This document shows positions 43,275 to 51,817 of a stretch of 64,000 bases of DNA, piece after piece; the stretch's first letter is position 1, and every line of letters begins with the position of its first letter. The stretch comes from DASRQK01 sp964436635 (lineage in GTDB: Bacteria; Bacteroidota; Bacteroidia; Sphingobacteriales; Sphingobacteriaceae). The stretch is taken from assembly GCA_964436635.1 (NCBI GenBank), contig CAYTDM010000002.1, positions 1 to 64,000 on the forward strand. Reading direction: 5' to 3'. A program made the translations under genes and the position numbers. The notes under the pieces were generated by a model. It saw nothing but the letters and a program-made list of their open reading frames with translations, made no database searches and was not told the origin of the DNA.

Positions 43275-44159
43275 ATGAGACCTTCCTTTCATAAGGTTCC
43301 TACACAGATCCATTCCTCTTTTAGCGTTAGGCACGACATCCAACAAAACTTTGGGTCGGTTTGGCATTATCACCCAGAGTTGGAGTTACATCATGTCATC
43401 CAAGGGGAAGGAGTGCGGTTTATCGGGGACAATATAAATAATTTTTCGCCCGGAGAAGTAATTCTCTTAGGAGGGAATTTGCCCCATATGTGGCGGTGTA
43501 ATCAAGAATATTTTGAGGATGACCCGAATCGAAAAGTGGAAGCCATCGTGATTCACTTTTTACCCGAATGCCTTGGAAAAGATTTTTTAAACTTGCCGGA
43601 GGCTTACCACTTACCCAAACTTTTTGAAAAAGCGCAAAAAGGCATGCGAATCTTAGGAAAAAGCCGGGACCGGCTCGCAGATTTAATGCATCAAGCTACC
43701 CGGACTACGGATCTTGACCGGCTCATTAACTTAATGTCCATGTTGAAGATTTTGGCAAAAACAGAAGAGTACGAGCCCATCACCTCAGCCCATGCTTTTT
43801 TTAAAACGAATGAATCAGACACCCTGAGGATCAATAAAATTTGCACCTATACCCTGAGCAATTACAAAAAAGACATCTCTTTAGAAGAAATCGCTTCGAT
43901 TGCCAATCTAAGCGTGACCTCGTTCTGCCGGTACTTTAAAGTCATGACGAAAAAAACCTATTACGATTTTCTAATAGAAATTCGGATTAGCCACGCATGT
44001 AGACTGTTAGTCGAAGACCGCTTGTCGACTGAAATGATTTGCTTTGAATGTGGGTTTAATAATGTTTCGAATTTTTATAGGCATTTCAAAAAAGTAACCG
44101 GCTTGACCCCGATGGAATACAAAAAACAATACTTAATCAATAACAAAACAGTTGCTTAA
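43275..44159 (+). CDS. AraC-family transcriptional regulator of PUL2
   Basis: 294 residues. The N-terminal half (about 25-110) is a cupin-like sensor domain (WHYHPELELHHVIQGEGVRF, PGEVILLGGNLPHMW). The C-terminal 100 residues contain the two helix-turn-helix units (ISLEEIASIANLSVTSFCRY and MICFECGFNNVSNFYRHF) and the family ending TGLTPMEYKKQ. Such proteins bind a sugar or derivative and activate adjacent operons. It is transcribed divergently from the 14-gene minus-strand run, with a 185-bp shared region, so it is the best candidate for its activator. Confidence 0.93.
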   Translation: MRPSFHKVPTQIHSSFSVRHDIQQNFGSVWHYHPELELHHVIQGEGVRFIGDNINNFSPGEVILLGGNLPHMWRCNQEYFEDDPNRKVEAIVIHFLPECLGKDFLNLPEAYHLPKLFEKAQKGMRILGKSRDRLADLMHQATRTTDLDRLINLMSMLKILAKTEEYEPITSAHAFFKTNESDTLRINKICTYTLSNYKKDISLEEIASIANLSVTSFCRYFKVMTKKTYYDFLIEIRISHACRLLVEDRLSTEMICFECGFNNVSNFYRHFKKVTGLTPMEYKKQYLINNKTVA

Positions 44160-44184
44160 TCCGGCGAATTCCTTTGAAATCAAG

Positions 44185-44215
44185 TTGCTTTTGACGGCCC
44201 GTTTCCCTACTTTTG
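44185..44215 (+). promoter_or_regulatory. fumC promoter
   Basis: TTG (44185-44187) and TACTTTTG (44208-44215) are separated by 20 bases, a good match to the Bacteroidota consensus, about 64 bases upstream of the fumC ATG. Confidence 0.65.
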
Positions 44216-44278
44216 CAACGCAAGTAATTTAGTTTTAATTACCTGCTTAATGAGTATTAAAAACAAAATTTAGCGATC

Positions 44279-45676
44279 ATGGCATATAGAATCGAACGCG
44301 ATACGATGGGGGACGTACAAGTTCCTGCAGACAAGTATTGGGGCGCACAAACAGAACGCTCTCGTAATAATTTTAAAATTGGCCCGGAAGCATCCATGCC
44401 AAAAGAAATCATTGAGGCGTTTGCTTATTTAAAGAAAGCGGCAGCCTACACAAATGCTGAAGCGGGTATTTTACCTGAAGAAAAGAAACAATTAATCGCA
44501 CAGGTTTGCGATGAAATTTTAGCTGGAGGCTTAGCGGATCAATTTCCGTTAGTGATTTGGCAAACAGGGTCTGGCACCCAATCCAACATGAACGTGAATG
44601 AAGTGATTTCAAATCGCGCGCATGTTTTGCAGGGCAATCCATTAGGAGAGGGAAAGCCTTTTGTCCACCCAAATGACGACGTAAACAAATCCCAATCCTC
44701 AAACGACACGTACCCGACAGCGATGCACATTGCTGCTTACAAAGCGTTGGTTGAAAAAACCATCCCAGGTGTAGAAAAATTACGCGACACCTTGAAGGCG
44801 AAGGCTGAAGCTTTTGCTAATGTGGTGAAAATCGGTCGTACGCACTTAATGGACGCGACTCCTTTGACTTTGGGCCAAGAGTTTTCCGGATATGTGGCTC
44901 AGTTGAATTATGGTTTAAAAGCGCTTCGCAATACCATGGACCACTTGGCTGAACTGGCGCTTGGCGGCACAGCGGTGGGAACCGGCATTAACACGCCTAA
45001 AGGATATTCAGAAAATGTGGCAGCGCACATCGCAAACTTTACTGGGTTACCATTCCGCACAGCTCCAAATAAATTTGAAGCGTTGGCAGCACACGATGCG
45101 ATCGTAGAAAGTCATGGTGCATTAAAACAATTGGCGGTCGCCTTACATAAAATCGCAAACGATATCCGCATGTTGGCCTCAGGTCCTCGTTCCGGAATCG
45201 GCGAAATTTTCATTCCTGAAAACGAACCAGGTTCTTCGATTATGCCAGGAAAAGTCAATCCTACACAATGTGAAGCCTTAACCATGGTAGCGGCACAAGT
45301 GATCGGTAACGACGTGACGATTTCTTTTGGCGGCGCAAATGGACATTACGAATTAAACGTGTTTAAACCGGTAATGGCAGCAAACTTCTTACAATCTGCT
45401 CAATTAATTGGGGATGCATGTGTGTCGTTTAATGACCATTGTGCTGTGGGAATCGAGCCTAACTTAGACGGTATCAAAAAACACGTGGAAAACTCTTTAA
45501 TGTTAGTTACTGCATTAAATCCACATATTGGCTACGAAAACGCGGCGAAAATCGCTAAAAAAGCTCATAAAGAAAACAAATCCTTGCGGGAAGCTGCATT
45601 GGAATTGGAATTGTTAACAAACGAACAATTTGACGCTTGGGTTCGACCTGAGGACATGATTGGAGGGTTGAAATAA
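44279..45676 (+). CDS. fumC: Fumarate hydratase, class II
   Basis: 465 residues, full length for the class II (iron-independent) fumarase that interconverts fumarate and L-malate in the TCA cycle. The superfamily signature GSSIMPGKVNPTQCEALTM, the substrate-binding WQTGSGTQSNMNVNEVI near the N-terminus and GRTHLMDATPLTLGQEFSGY are all intact. The next gene, 20 bp downstream, encodes a small lipoprotein that commonly follows fumC in related bacteria. Confidence 0.97.
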   Translation: MAYRIERDTMGDVQVPADKYWGAQTERSRNNFKIGPEASMPKEIIEAFAYLKKAAAYTNAEAGILPEEKKQLIAQVCDEILAGGLADQFPLVIWQTGSGTQSNMNVNEVISNRAHVLQGNPLGEGKPFVHPNDDVNKSQSSNDTYPTAMHIAAYKALVEKTIPGVEKLRDTLKAKAEAFANVVKIGRTHLMDATPLTLGQEFSGYVAQLNYGLKALRNTMDHLAELALGGTAVGTGINTPKGYSENVAAHIANFTGLPFRTAPNKFEALAAHDAIVESHGALKQLAVALHKIANDIRMLASGPRSGIGEIFIPENEPGSSIMPGKVNPTQCEALTMVAAQVIGNDVTISFGGANGHYELNVFKPVMAANFLQSAQLIGDACVSFNDHCAVGIEPNLDGIKKHVENSLMLVTALNPHIGYENAAKIAKKAHKENKSLREAALELELLTNEQFDAWVRPEDMIGGLK

Positions 45677-45696
45677 TTACCAATTTAAAACAATCT

Positions 45697-46221
45697 ATGT
45701 TTAAAAAACATTCCTTCGGCAGGCTGCATTTTTGCGGCCTGCTTTTCTTCTTAACCGCCCAATTCGCGGGCTGCACTTTTAACTCTGAGTATCAACATCC
45801 CGGCGCGGAGTACTTACAGGGAGTTTGGGTTCAAGACCGCGAACCTTTCCACGACGAATTATTGCAATACACCTTGCATGAGTTTAAATTTACTTGCGAT
45901 TCGATTTACGCGACCTTAAACCAGCACAGTGCAGTGAAAAACATTCCAGATTCTTGTTATAACGATGGGGAGTGGACAGAATATGCGAAAGGCGTGTATG
46001 TAGTAAGAGGGGATAGTTTAATCGTTGATGGCTTATATACCAAACCGAATTGGAAACAAAAAATCTCGGGGTGTTACCGCTCTGGGCAATACTTACCGAG
46101 ATTTAAAATTGTTCATTATTCTTCGGATTCATTGGTTCTTCAGAATCGATTCGACCCAAGAACCATCGTCCTTAGAAAAGTATCAGAGATCACCTGTGTC
46201 CCTAAAAAACGTTGGGAATAA
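45697..46221 (+). CDS. Small lipoprotein linked to fumC, function unknown
   Basis: 174 residues. Lipobox QFAGC (Cys about 26) predicts a lipoprotein. The rest has WVQDREPFHDELLQYTLHEF, two further cysteine-containing segments (TCDSIYATLNQHS, PDSCYNDGEW) and a strand-rich end, resembling small lipocalin-like lipoproteins. I know no function. It follows fumC by 20 bp and is probably co-transcribed with it; in related genomes such proteins have been labelled fumarate hydratase merely by neighbourhood, which should not be copied. Confidence 0.7.
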   Translation: MFKKHSFGRLHFCGLLFFLTAQFAGCTFNSEYQHPGAEYLQGVWVQDREPFHDELLQYTLHEFKFTCDSIYATLNQHSAVKNIPDSCYNDGEWTEYAKGVYVVRGDSLIVDGLYTKPNWKQKISGCYRSGQYLPRFKIVHYSSDSLVLQNRFDPRTIVLRKVSEITCVPKKRWE

Positions 46222-46254
46222 CGGCGATCCAAGTGAGAATAACAGTATACAGGC

Positions 46255-46638
46255 TTAGAACGGCAGATCGTCGTCTTTTCCGTCTTCCGATGTAATGTCT
46301 ACCGCTGGAGGAAAGTCAGCAGGAGCTGAAGCCGCTTGTCCTGGCGCTACAGGAGTGGTAGAGACCTTACTTACTCTCCACGCCACCAAGGAGTTAAAAT
46401 AAGAAGTAACGCCTTCTTTATTGGTCCAAGGACGCCCTCTTAAGTTAAATGAAACTTCTACTTCGTCACCGACAGCTAAGTTGTCAAAAATACTGGTTCT
46501 ATCTTGAGTCGCCTCGAAACGAATGTATTCCGGGAACTGTGGGTTTTCTGCATATAAAACAATCAGGTCTCGCTTTTTAAAGGTGTCGGTAACCTGTTGC
46601 GTTTGACCAATTTCGTGAACTTTTCCTCTAATATCCAT
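46255..46638 (-). CDS. DUF3127 protein with OB-fold-like core and SSB-like acidic tail
   Basis: 127 residues. The family (DUF3127) is a small Bacteroidota protein with a predicted OB-like beta-barrel (VHEIGQTQQVTDTFKKRDLIVL, FRGRPWTNKEGVTSYFNSLVAW). The C-terminus is a disordered Ala/Pro-rich linker followed by the acidic tip DGKDDDLPF, nearly the same as the SSB protein tip (DDDIPF) that recruits DNA-maintenance proteins. This supports a role as an SSB-like nucleic-acid-binding adaptor, which is inference. The gene converges on the fumC lipoprotein and diverges from the methyltransferase gene. Confidence 0.85.
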   Translation of the reverse strand: MDIRGKVHEIGQTQQVTDTFKKRDLIVLYAENPQFPEYIRFEATQDRTSIFDNLAVGDEVEVSFNLRGRPWTNKEGVTSYFNSLVAWRVSKVSTTPVAPGQAASAPADFPPAVDITSEDGKDDDLPF

Positions 46639-46689
46639 GTTGTACTTGATTAAATCGTAAAGTTAAGCAATTATGCTTGTAATAATAAG

Positions 46690-46697
46690 TAACTTTG
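46690..46697 (+). promoter_or_regulatory. Promoter -7 box of the rRNA methyltransferase gene
   Basis: TAACTTTG matches TAnnTTTG and lies 11 bases upstream of the ATG at 46709. It also falls inside a longer in-frame ATG extension (46673), which argues that the upstream ATG is not the real start. Confidence 0.55.
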
Positions 46698-46708
46698 CAA
46701 AAAATACC

Positions 46709-47878
46709 ATGGAAGTTTTCAACACTAAAAATAAAATCATCATCACCTGCATGAAGCGCTTAGCGCCCTATTTACATGCAGAAATCCAAGAGCTGGGGTT
46801 TGAAATCAAGGAAGCCTTTGCCACAGGCGCAGAGTTATATGGTACTGTAAACGATTGTATTCGTTTAAACTTGAATTTACGTTGCGCGAGCCAAGTGCTC
46901 TATTCATTAAAATCATTTGACGCAGAGAATCCGCATGTGCTGTACGAAGAAATTAACCGCATGCCTTGGGAAGACATCATCCCGTTTGATGGATACCTTT
47001 CTGTGACTTCAAATGTCATGAATGCGCACATTACCACCCCATTATTTGCAAATTTAAAAGTAAAAGATGCGATAGTGGACCGCATTAAAACCGTAAAAGG
47101 CATTCGCCCAAACAGCGGTTCTGAGCTAAACAAAGCGGTTTTTCACTTATATTGGAAAGAAAATCGGGCCGATTTATACTTCGACACTTCGGGGGAAACC
47201 TTGGCGAAGCACGGCTACCGCAAAATTCCAGGAAAAGCACCCATGCTTGAAGCTTTAGCGGCAGGTGTGATTATGGCCACCAAATGGGATAAAAAAAGCC
47301 CATTCATTAACCCAATGTGCGGCTCGGGCACACTGGCCATAGAAGCGGCCCTGATCGCGACGAATAGACGACCTGGCTTATTCCGCATGAATTATAGCTT
47401 TATGCATATTATAGGCTATAACGAAGAGGTCTTTTACGAGGAAAGACGTCGCTTAAAAGCCCAAATCATTAAAAATGTTCCGCTTAAAATCGTGGCCTCC
47501 GACCGTTCACAGGAAGCTATGGACATCACCTTGGTGAATGCGAAAACCGCAGGGGTAGATCAACTGATCTCGTTCCAAACTTGTGATTTTGCAGACAGCG
47601 AAGTACCTACCGAAGCAGGAGGGGTGGTCGTCATCAACCCAGAATACGGAGAGCGCTTAGGGGTCCATGCTCGATTAGAAGAAACTTATGCTCGAATCGG
47701 CGATTTCTTCAAGAAAAAGTGCCAAAGTTACCATGGATATGTGTTCACTGGTAATCCGGATTTGGCGAAAAAAATCGGATTAAAAGCGGACCGAAGAATC
47801 GAATTTTATAACGGTAAATTAGATTGTAGATTATTAGAATATCAAATCTATTCTGGCACAAAACGCACGCCTGAATAA
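46709..47878 (+). CDS. rlmL: THUMP-domain class I SAM-dependent rRNA methyltransferase (RlmL-type)
   Basis: 389 residues from ATG at 46709, chosen because the in-frame ATG at 46673 would overlap the -7 box. An N-terminal THUMP domain (about 10-160) is followed by a methyltransferase domain with PMCGSGTLAIEAALIATNRRPG (SAM motif), IVASDRSQEAMDITLVNAK and VVVINPEYGERLG, where an NPPYGER-type catalytic motif reads NPEYGER. It resembles the RlmL half of E. coli RlmKL, which makes m2G2445 in 23S rRNA. Downstream of the TAA the same frame stays open for 23 more codons (see findings). Confidence 0.88.
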   Translation: MEVFNTKNKIIITCMKRLAPYLHAEIQELGFEIKEAFATGAELYGTVNDCIRLNLNLRCASQVLYSLKSFDAENPHVLYEEINRMPWEDIIPFDGYLSVTSNVMNAHITTPLFANLKVKDAIVDRIKTVKGIRPNSGSELNKAVFHLYWKENRADLYFDTSGETLAKHGYRKIPGKAPMLEALAAGVIMATKWDKKSPFINPMCGSGTLAIEAALIATNRRPGLFRMNYSFMHIIGYNEEVFYEERRRLKAQIIKNVPLKIVASDRSQEAMDITLVNAKTAGVDQLISFQTCDFADSEVPTEAGGVVVINPEYGERLGVHARLEETYARIGDFFKKKCQSYHGYVFTGNPDLAKKIGLKADRRIEFYNGKLDCRLLEYQIYSGTKRTPE

Positions 47879-47950
47879 CCAGAGGCGCAGCAGCCTGAAA
47901 AAGCTCTGCCGCAGCAAGCCGAAAAGTCAGGGCCTCAGCAAGAAGATTAG
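47879..47950 (+). repeat. Repeat-rich in-frame extension after the methyltransferase stop
   Basis: Directly after TAA (47876-47878) the same frame reads PEAQQPEKALPQQAEK and ends ...SGPQQED at TAG (47948-47950). The DNA consists of an imperfect repeat of about 24 bp (CGCAGCAGCCTGAAAAAGCT and CGCAGCAAGCCGAAAAGTCA). It looks like a low-complexity C-terminal tail cut off by a CAA-to-TAA change, or 3' flank shaped by repeat expansion. Confidence 0.5.
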
Positions 47951-47971
47951 TCAAACCTAAACTTAAATATA

Positions 47972-48775
47972 ATGAAAATAGTTCAATTAAACAAGTGTTT
48001 CGTTACTTTTATGCTATTAGTCGCTTCGTTTACACCATTTGGGTTGCTTGCGCAAACGAATCCAGTTATTGCCCACCGGGGCGCCTGGAAGAAGGAATCG
48101 CTACCGCAAAACTCCATGGCCTCATTAAAACACGCCATTGAACTCGGTTGCGTGGGAACAGAATTCGATGTCCACTTAACCAAAGACAACATTTTAGTCG
48201 TCAACCACGACAATGATTTCATGGGCGTAGTGATTGCGACAGCGACTTATGAAGAGTTATTGGCCTTAACTTTGCCAAACGGCGAAAAAATCCCGACCGC
48301 GGAAGCCTATATACGCGAAGGCATGAAGCAACAACACACCACTTTAATCTTCGAACTAAAAACTTCCCCGCTTGGCTTGGAAAGAACCTTAGAATCTGCC
48401 GAATACGCTGTGAATTTAGTTAAAAAATTAGGCGCTGAAAAACAAGTGGAATACATTTTGTTTAGTTATGATGGGGCGAAAAAAGTCGTGGAGCTGGACC
48501 CTGAAGCGAAGGTCTCCTATTTAATGGGCGATATTTCGCCAGCCGAAGCAAAAGCAGCCGGTTTTTATGGAATTGATTATAATTTCAGAATTTACCGCCA
48601 AAATCCGACTTGGATTCAGGAAGCAAAGGACGTAGGTTTGGTGGTCAATGCTTGGACGGTAAACACAGAAGAAGAAATGCACCATTTACTCGATCAAGAC
48701 GTACCATTCATTACGACCGATGAGCCCGAGCTTCTGTTTGAAGTATTAAAAAAACGAGAAAAAGCGCAAGATTAA
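47972..48775 (+). CDS. Glycerophosphodiester phosphodiesterase family protein
   Basis: 267 residues with a signal peptide (cleavage near GLLAQ). The GDPD motifs VIAHRGAWKKE, GTEFDVHLTKDN and VVNHD give the catalytic His pair and metal-binding acidic residues; the C-terminal VVNAWTVNTEEEM and ITTDEPELL are also typical. Family enzymes hydrolyse glycerophosphodiesters to glycerol-3-phosphate and an alcohol; the signal peptide places it outside the cytoplasm. The next gene starts 12 bp after its stop, indicating an operon. Confidence 0.92.
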   Translation: MKIVQLNKCFVTFMLLVASFTPFGLLAQTNPVIAHRGAWKKESLPQNSMASLKHAIELGCVGTEFDVHLTKDNILVVNHDNDFMGVVIATATYEELLALTLPNGEKIPTAEAYIREGMKQQHTTLIFELKTSPLGLERTLESAEYAVNLVKKLGAEKQVEYILFSYDGAKKVVELDPEAKVSYLMGDISPAEAKAAGFYGIDYNFRIYRQNPTWIQEAKDVGLVVNAWTVNTEEEMHHLLDQDVPFITTDEPELLFEVLKKREKAQD

Positions 48776-48787
48776 TTGAACATCAAG

Positions 48788-49552
48788 ATGAAAGTGTCGA
48801 TAAAAACTCTTTTCGCTGCCATTACCCTGTCCGCCACGTTAACATTTCACTCATGTGAGGTGCTAAACTCCCTGCCTGTAGGCGGCGTGAACGGTCTTCC
48901 AGGTACAGGCGGAATTAATGGGGCGGAAGCGGCTGGTGGGCTAAAACAAGCATTAAACCAGGGGTTAGAAAAGAGCATTCAACAATTAGCCGTAAGAGAT
49001 GGATATTTTGGAAATGCGGCAGTAAAAATTTTGATGCCCCCTGAAGCTCAACAGCTTGAAAAAACATTGCGCGGCTTAGGCATGAATCGCCTTGTCGATG
49101 ACTTGATTTTAAATTTAAACCGGGCAGCCGAAACGGCCGTAAAAGAAGCGGCACCCGTATTTGTTTCATCCTTGTCTGAGTTAACCATTCAAGACGCGTT
49201 TAATATTTTATTAAGTGGCCAAAACGACGCCGCAACTCAATATTTTAAACGCACTACCACAGACCAATTAATCGAGAAATTCCAACCGATAGTAAACAAG
49301 GCGATCGGCGAGCACCAGGTCGCAAGGCATTGGAACACCGTCATCAGCACTTACAACCAACTTCCTTTGGCACAAAGCAAAGTAGAAGCGGATTTAAATA
49401 AATATGTAACGGATAAAGCGATCGAAGGCTTATTCTTAATGGTGGCCAAAGAAGAAAGCAACATTCGCGCGAATCTTGCTGGCACCAGAAGCACGCCACT
49501 GCTTCAAAAGGTGTTTAAATACGCAGACGCGCACGGGGCCTCAAGCCGCTAA
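48788..49552 (+). CDS. DUF4197 lipoprotein
   Basis: 254 residues from ATG at 48788; an in-frame TTG at 48776, directly after the upstream stop, is less likely. Lipobox LTFHSC predicts lipidation. The DUF4197 core is evident (GGLKQALNQGLEKSIQQLA, GYFGNAAVKILMPPEAQQLE, ATQYFKRTTTDQLIEKFQPIV, VTDKAIEGLFLMVAKEE), an all-helical domain of unknown function widely present in Proteobacteria and Bacteroidota. The last codons of the gene form the first unit of a 25-bp tandem repeat that continues beyond the stop. Confidence 0.9.
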   Translation: MKVSIKTLFAAITLSATLTFHSCEVLNSLPVGGVNGLPGTGGINGAEAAGGLKQALNQGLEKSIQQLAVRDGYFGNAAVKILMPPEAQQLEKTLRGLGMNRLVDDLILNLNRAAETAVKEAAPVFVSSLSELTIQDAFNILLSGQNDAATQYFKRTTTDQLIEKFQPIVNKAIGEHQVARHWNTVISTYNQLPLAQSKVEADLNKYVTDKAIEGLFLMVAKEESNIRANLAGTRSTPLLQKVFKYADAHGASSR

Positions 49553-49628
49553 CCTCAACGGAATTTCAAGCTGCGAACCTCAACGGGGCCTCAAGCCTCA
49601 ACGGAACTTCAAGCCGCTAACCTCAACG
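49534..49628. repeat. Imperfect 25-bp tandem repeat spanning the DUF4197 stop codon
   Basis: Units start at 49534, 49559, 49584 (shortened, 18 bp) and 49602 and follow the pattern ACGG(G/A)(G/A)C(C/T)TCAAGC..GCTAACCTCA. The first contains the last seven codons of the upstream gene, so the gene end itself has been duplicated about three times. Confidence 0.75.
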
Positions 49629-49666
49629 ATTAAGGGAAGCAAAAGATTTTGCGGGAGCAAAAAACC

Positions 49667-50254
49667 CTAAATCCGATACAGACCCTTTTTATCCATAAAC
49701 GCCATAACCGCGTCCGGCACAAAAAACTTAGGCTGAATACCATCTTTTATCATTTGCCGAATAAAAGTGGATGAAATTTCGATCAGCGGAGTGTTCGTCA
49801 GCGTCACAGAAGGGTGCTTTTCTAAGGCATGCCCCTCATAACCCGGCCGAGGATACACCGCGATTTTATAATCCCGCAATAACACATCCGCATTTTTCCA
49901 CTTGTGCAGCGTGTGCAAATTATCGGAGCCCATAATGATGTAATAATCATGGTTTGGGTGTCGCTCGCGCAAATAAGTCAGGGTATCAATCGTATAGGAC
50001 GGCTGGGGCAAAGAAAATTCGACTTGACTGGCCCGAATATTATCGGTGCCCGCCAAAGCTAACTCCACCATCTCCAATCGATCGTATTGATTCGCCAAAG
50101 AACCCTTTTTCTTCAGGGGGTTTTGGGGTGACACGACCAGCCAAACTTCGTCAAAATCAGTTTGATTCGCCATGTAACTTGCGATCATTAAATGCCCCAT
50201 GTGAATCGGGTTAAATGATCCAAAAAACAACCCGATTTTCTTATTTTTTGCCAT
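49667..50254 (-). CDS. nadD: Nicotinate-nucleotide adenylyltransferase
   Basis: 195 residues. The nucleotidyltransferase signature LFFGSFNPIHMGHLMIA and the C-terminal IEISSTFIRQMIKDG motif are intact. The enzyme makes deamido-NAD from nicotinate mononucleotide and ATP in the cytoplasm. The start codon overlaps the end of gmk by 14 bp, so the two are co-translated, as in many Bacteroidota. Confidence 0.96.
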   Translation of the reverse strand: MAKNKKIGLFFGSFNPIHMGHLMIASYMANQTDFDEVWLVVSPQNPLKKKGSLANQYDRLEMVELALAGTDNIRASQVEFSLPQPSYTIDTLTYLRERHPNHDYYIIMGSDNLHTLHKWKNADVLLRDYKIAVYPRPGYEGHALEKHPSVTLTNTPLIEISSTFIRQMIKDGIQPKFFVPDAVMAFMDKKGLYRI

Positions 50255-50831
50255 TTTTTATAAAATCGCACACTAATTTTTTTGCCTCCTCATAAGCGGT
50301 TTCCAAATGGTCATTTGTGAGGATAACATCGAATTGATCCGCATAGGCCAGCTCTTTTTCAGCTTTCGCAATGCGCTCTTTTAGCTTTTCTTCTGAATCC
50401 GTGCCCCGTCCTCTTAATCTTTCCTCCAGGGTTTTTAAATCTGGTGGATTCACAAAAACCGCCAAAGCGCGATCTCCAAATTTTCTCTTTAATCGAAGCC
50501 CGCCGATGACATCCAAGTCAAAAATAACGTGTTTCCCTAAGGCCCAAATCCGCTCCACTTCCGAACGCAAGGTTCCATAAAAAGTGCCCGAATACACTTC
50601 CTCAAACTCGATAAACTGTTCTTTTGCAACGCGATGCAAAAACTCCTCTTTACTAATAAAATAATAATCTTTTCCGTCTTGCTCAGCACCTCTTGGTGCG
50701 CGCGTACTGGCTGAAATCGAAAAGCAAATCTTATCCGGGTAATTCTCTAATAAATGACGGACGATGGTCGTTTTGCCGGAGCCCGATGGCGCAGAAAATA
50801 TAATTAGTTTTCCTTCTAACGTGTCTTCCAT
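50241..50831 (-). CDS. gmk: Guanylate kinase
   Basis: 196 residues. P-loop FSAPSGSGKTTIVRHLL, the GMP-binding STRAPRGAEQDGKDYYFI segment and the lid (RLRGRGTDSEEKLKERI) are all present. It phosphorylates GMP to GDP. It sits between yicC (27 bp away) and nadD (14-bp overlap) in a three-gene operon. Confidence 0.97.
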   Translation of the reverse strand: MEDTLEGKLIIFSAPSGSGKTTIVRHLLENYPDKICFSISASTRAPRGAEQDGKDYYFISKEEFLHRVAKEQFIEFEEVYSGTFYGTLRSEVERIWALGKHVIFDLDVIGGLRLKRKFGDRALAVFVNPPDLKTLEERLRGRGTDSEEKLKERIAKAEKELAYADQFDVILTNDHLETAYEEAKKLVCDFIKNGKK

Positions 50832-50858
50832 GTTGTGTGTTAATTGGGGGGGCAGGGT

Positions 50859-51740
50859 TTACAAAACGTTTAAAAGTTGTTCTTTAATTTTTTCCAACTC
50901 TTCTTTCATGCGAATCACTGTTTGCTGAATAGATGCGTGGTTTGCTTTGGACCCCAAAGTGTTAATTTCACGACCCATTTCTTGGGCGATAAAACCCAGC
51001 TTCTTCCCGTTGCCTTCTTCCGAATTCAACGCTTTTTTAAAATAATTACAGTGGCTTCTTAAACGAACCTTCTCCTCTGTAATGTCTAATTTATCAATAT
51101 AATAGATTAATTCTTGTTCGAAGCGATTCATGTCTACTTGCTCCCTTCCTACCGCACGGTCAAGGTATTGACTAATCCGCTCACGAATCATCGGAACGCG
51201 GTCAGTTTCTTTCGACTCGACTTCCGTTAAAAAAGCTAAAATGCTATCGATTCGCTCAGATAAATCTTTCTCTAACACCGTCCCTTCGTCCATTCTAAAT
51301 GTATCAAAAGCATTTATAGCCTTTTCAAACGCTTCGATGAGCAACGCGCCTTCTACTTCATTCACTTGTTCTTCGTCCTGCTTGATGACTTCCGGCATGG
51401 AAAGCGCTTGATTAAACAGTTCTTGCTCGGAAACTTGAATTCCAGCCTTTTCTGCTAATTGTTTTAATCGCTGAAAATAAGTCAGAAACAAGGCGTCGTT
51501 CACTTGAGCTGCTTGAGCTGCAGGATCTACGTGTTCCACAGTTACGGTTAGGCTTACTTTTCCTCGCTCGATCTGCTTCGCGCTGGCAGTACGCAAATAC
51601 ACTTCCTTATCTGAAACATGTTTCGGAATCCGAAGATTTAATTCAAGAAACTTCGAGTTTAAGGATTTTAATTCAACCGTGTATTTTACTTGTGCGTTTT
51701 GGGCGGACCCAAGGCCATAGCCAGTCATGGATTTAATCAT
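50859..51740 (-). CDS. yicC: YicC-family endoribonuclease-like protein
   Basis: 293 residues from ATG at 51740, because MIKSMTGYG is the conserved family start; a longer in-frame start at 51767 lies in the promoter. The YicC_N domain and the C-terminal DUF1732 domain (EMGREINTLGSKANHAS, RMKEELEKIKEQLLNVL) are both complete. Members are RNA-processing or RNA-decay proteins. First gene of the yicC-gmk-nadD operon, with an excellent promoter immediately upstream. Confidence 0.93.
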   Translation of the reverse strand: MIKSMTGYGLGSAQNAQVKYTVELKSLNSKFLELNLRIPKHVSDKEVYLRTASAKQIERGKVSLTVTVEHVDPAAQAAQVNDALFLTYFQRLKQLAEKAGIQVSEQELFNQALSMPEVIKQDEEQVNEVEGALLIEAFEKAINAFDTFRMDEGTVLEKDLSERIDSILAFLTEVESKETDRVPMIRERISQYLDRAVGREQVDMNRFEQELIYYIDKLDITEEKVRLRSHCNYFKKALNSEEGNGKKLGFIAQEMGREINTLGSKANHASIQQTVIRMKEELEKIKEQLLNVL

Positions 51741-51743
51741 GTG

Positions 51744-51775
51744 CAAACTTAGATATTTTGCCTGCAATTACAAAA
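51744..51775 (-). promoter_or_regulatory. Strong promoter of the yicC-gmk-nadD operon
   Basis: TTTTG (51771-51775) and TAAGTTTG (51744-51751) are separated by 19 bases, a near-perfect Bacteroidota promoter. Only three bases separate the -7 box from the ATG at 51740, so the transcript should be leaderless. Confidence 0.75.
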
Positions 51776-51817
51776 CTTCTGCGTCGGAGATACTATTCAA
51801 AAACAGGTTATAACGGC

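Noticed and set aside
46673..46708. Longer methyltransferase start at 46673
   Set aside because: The extra codons contain the TAACTTTG promoter box and encode no conserved sequence.
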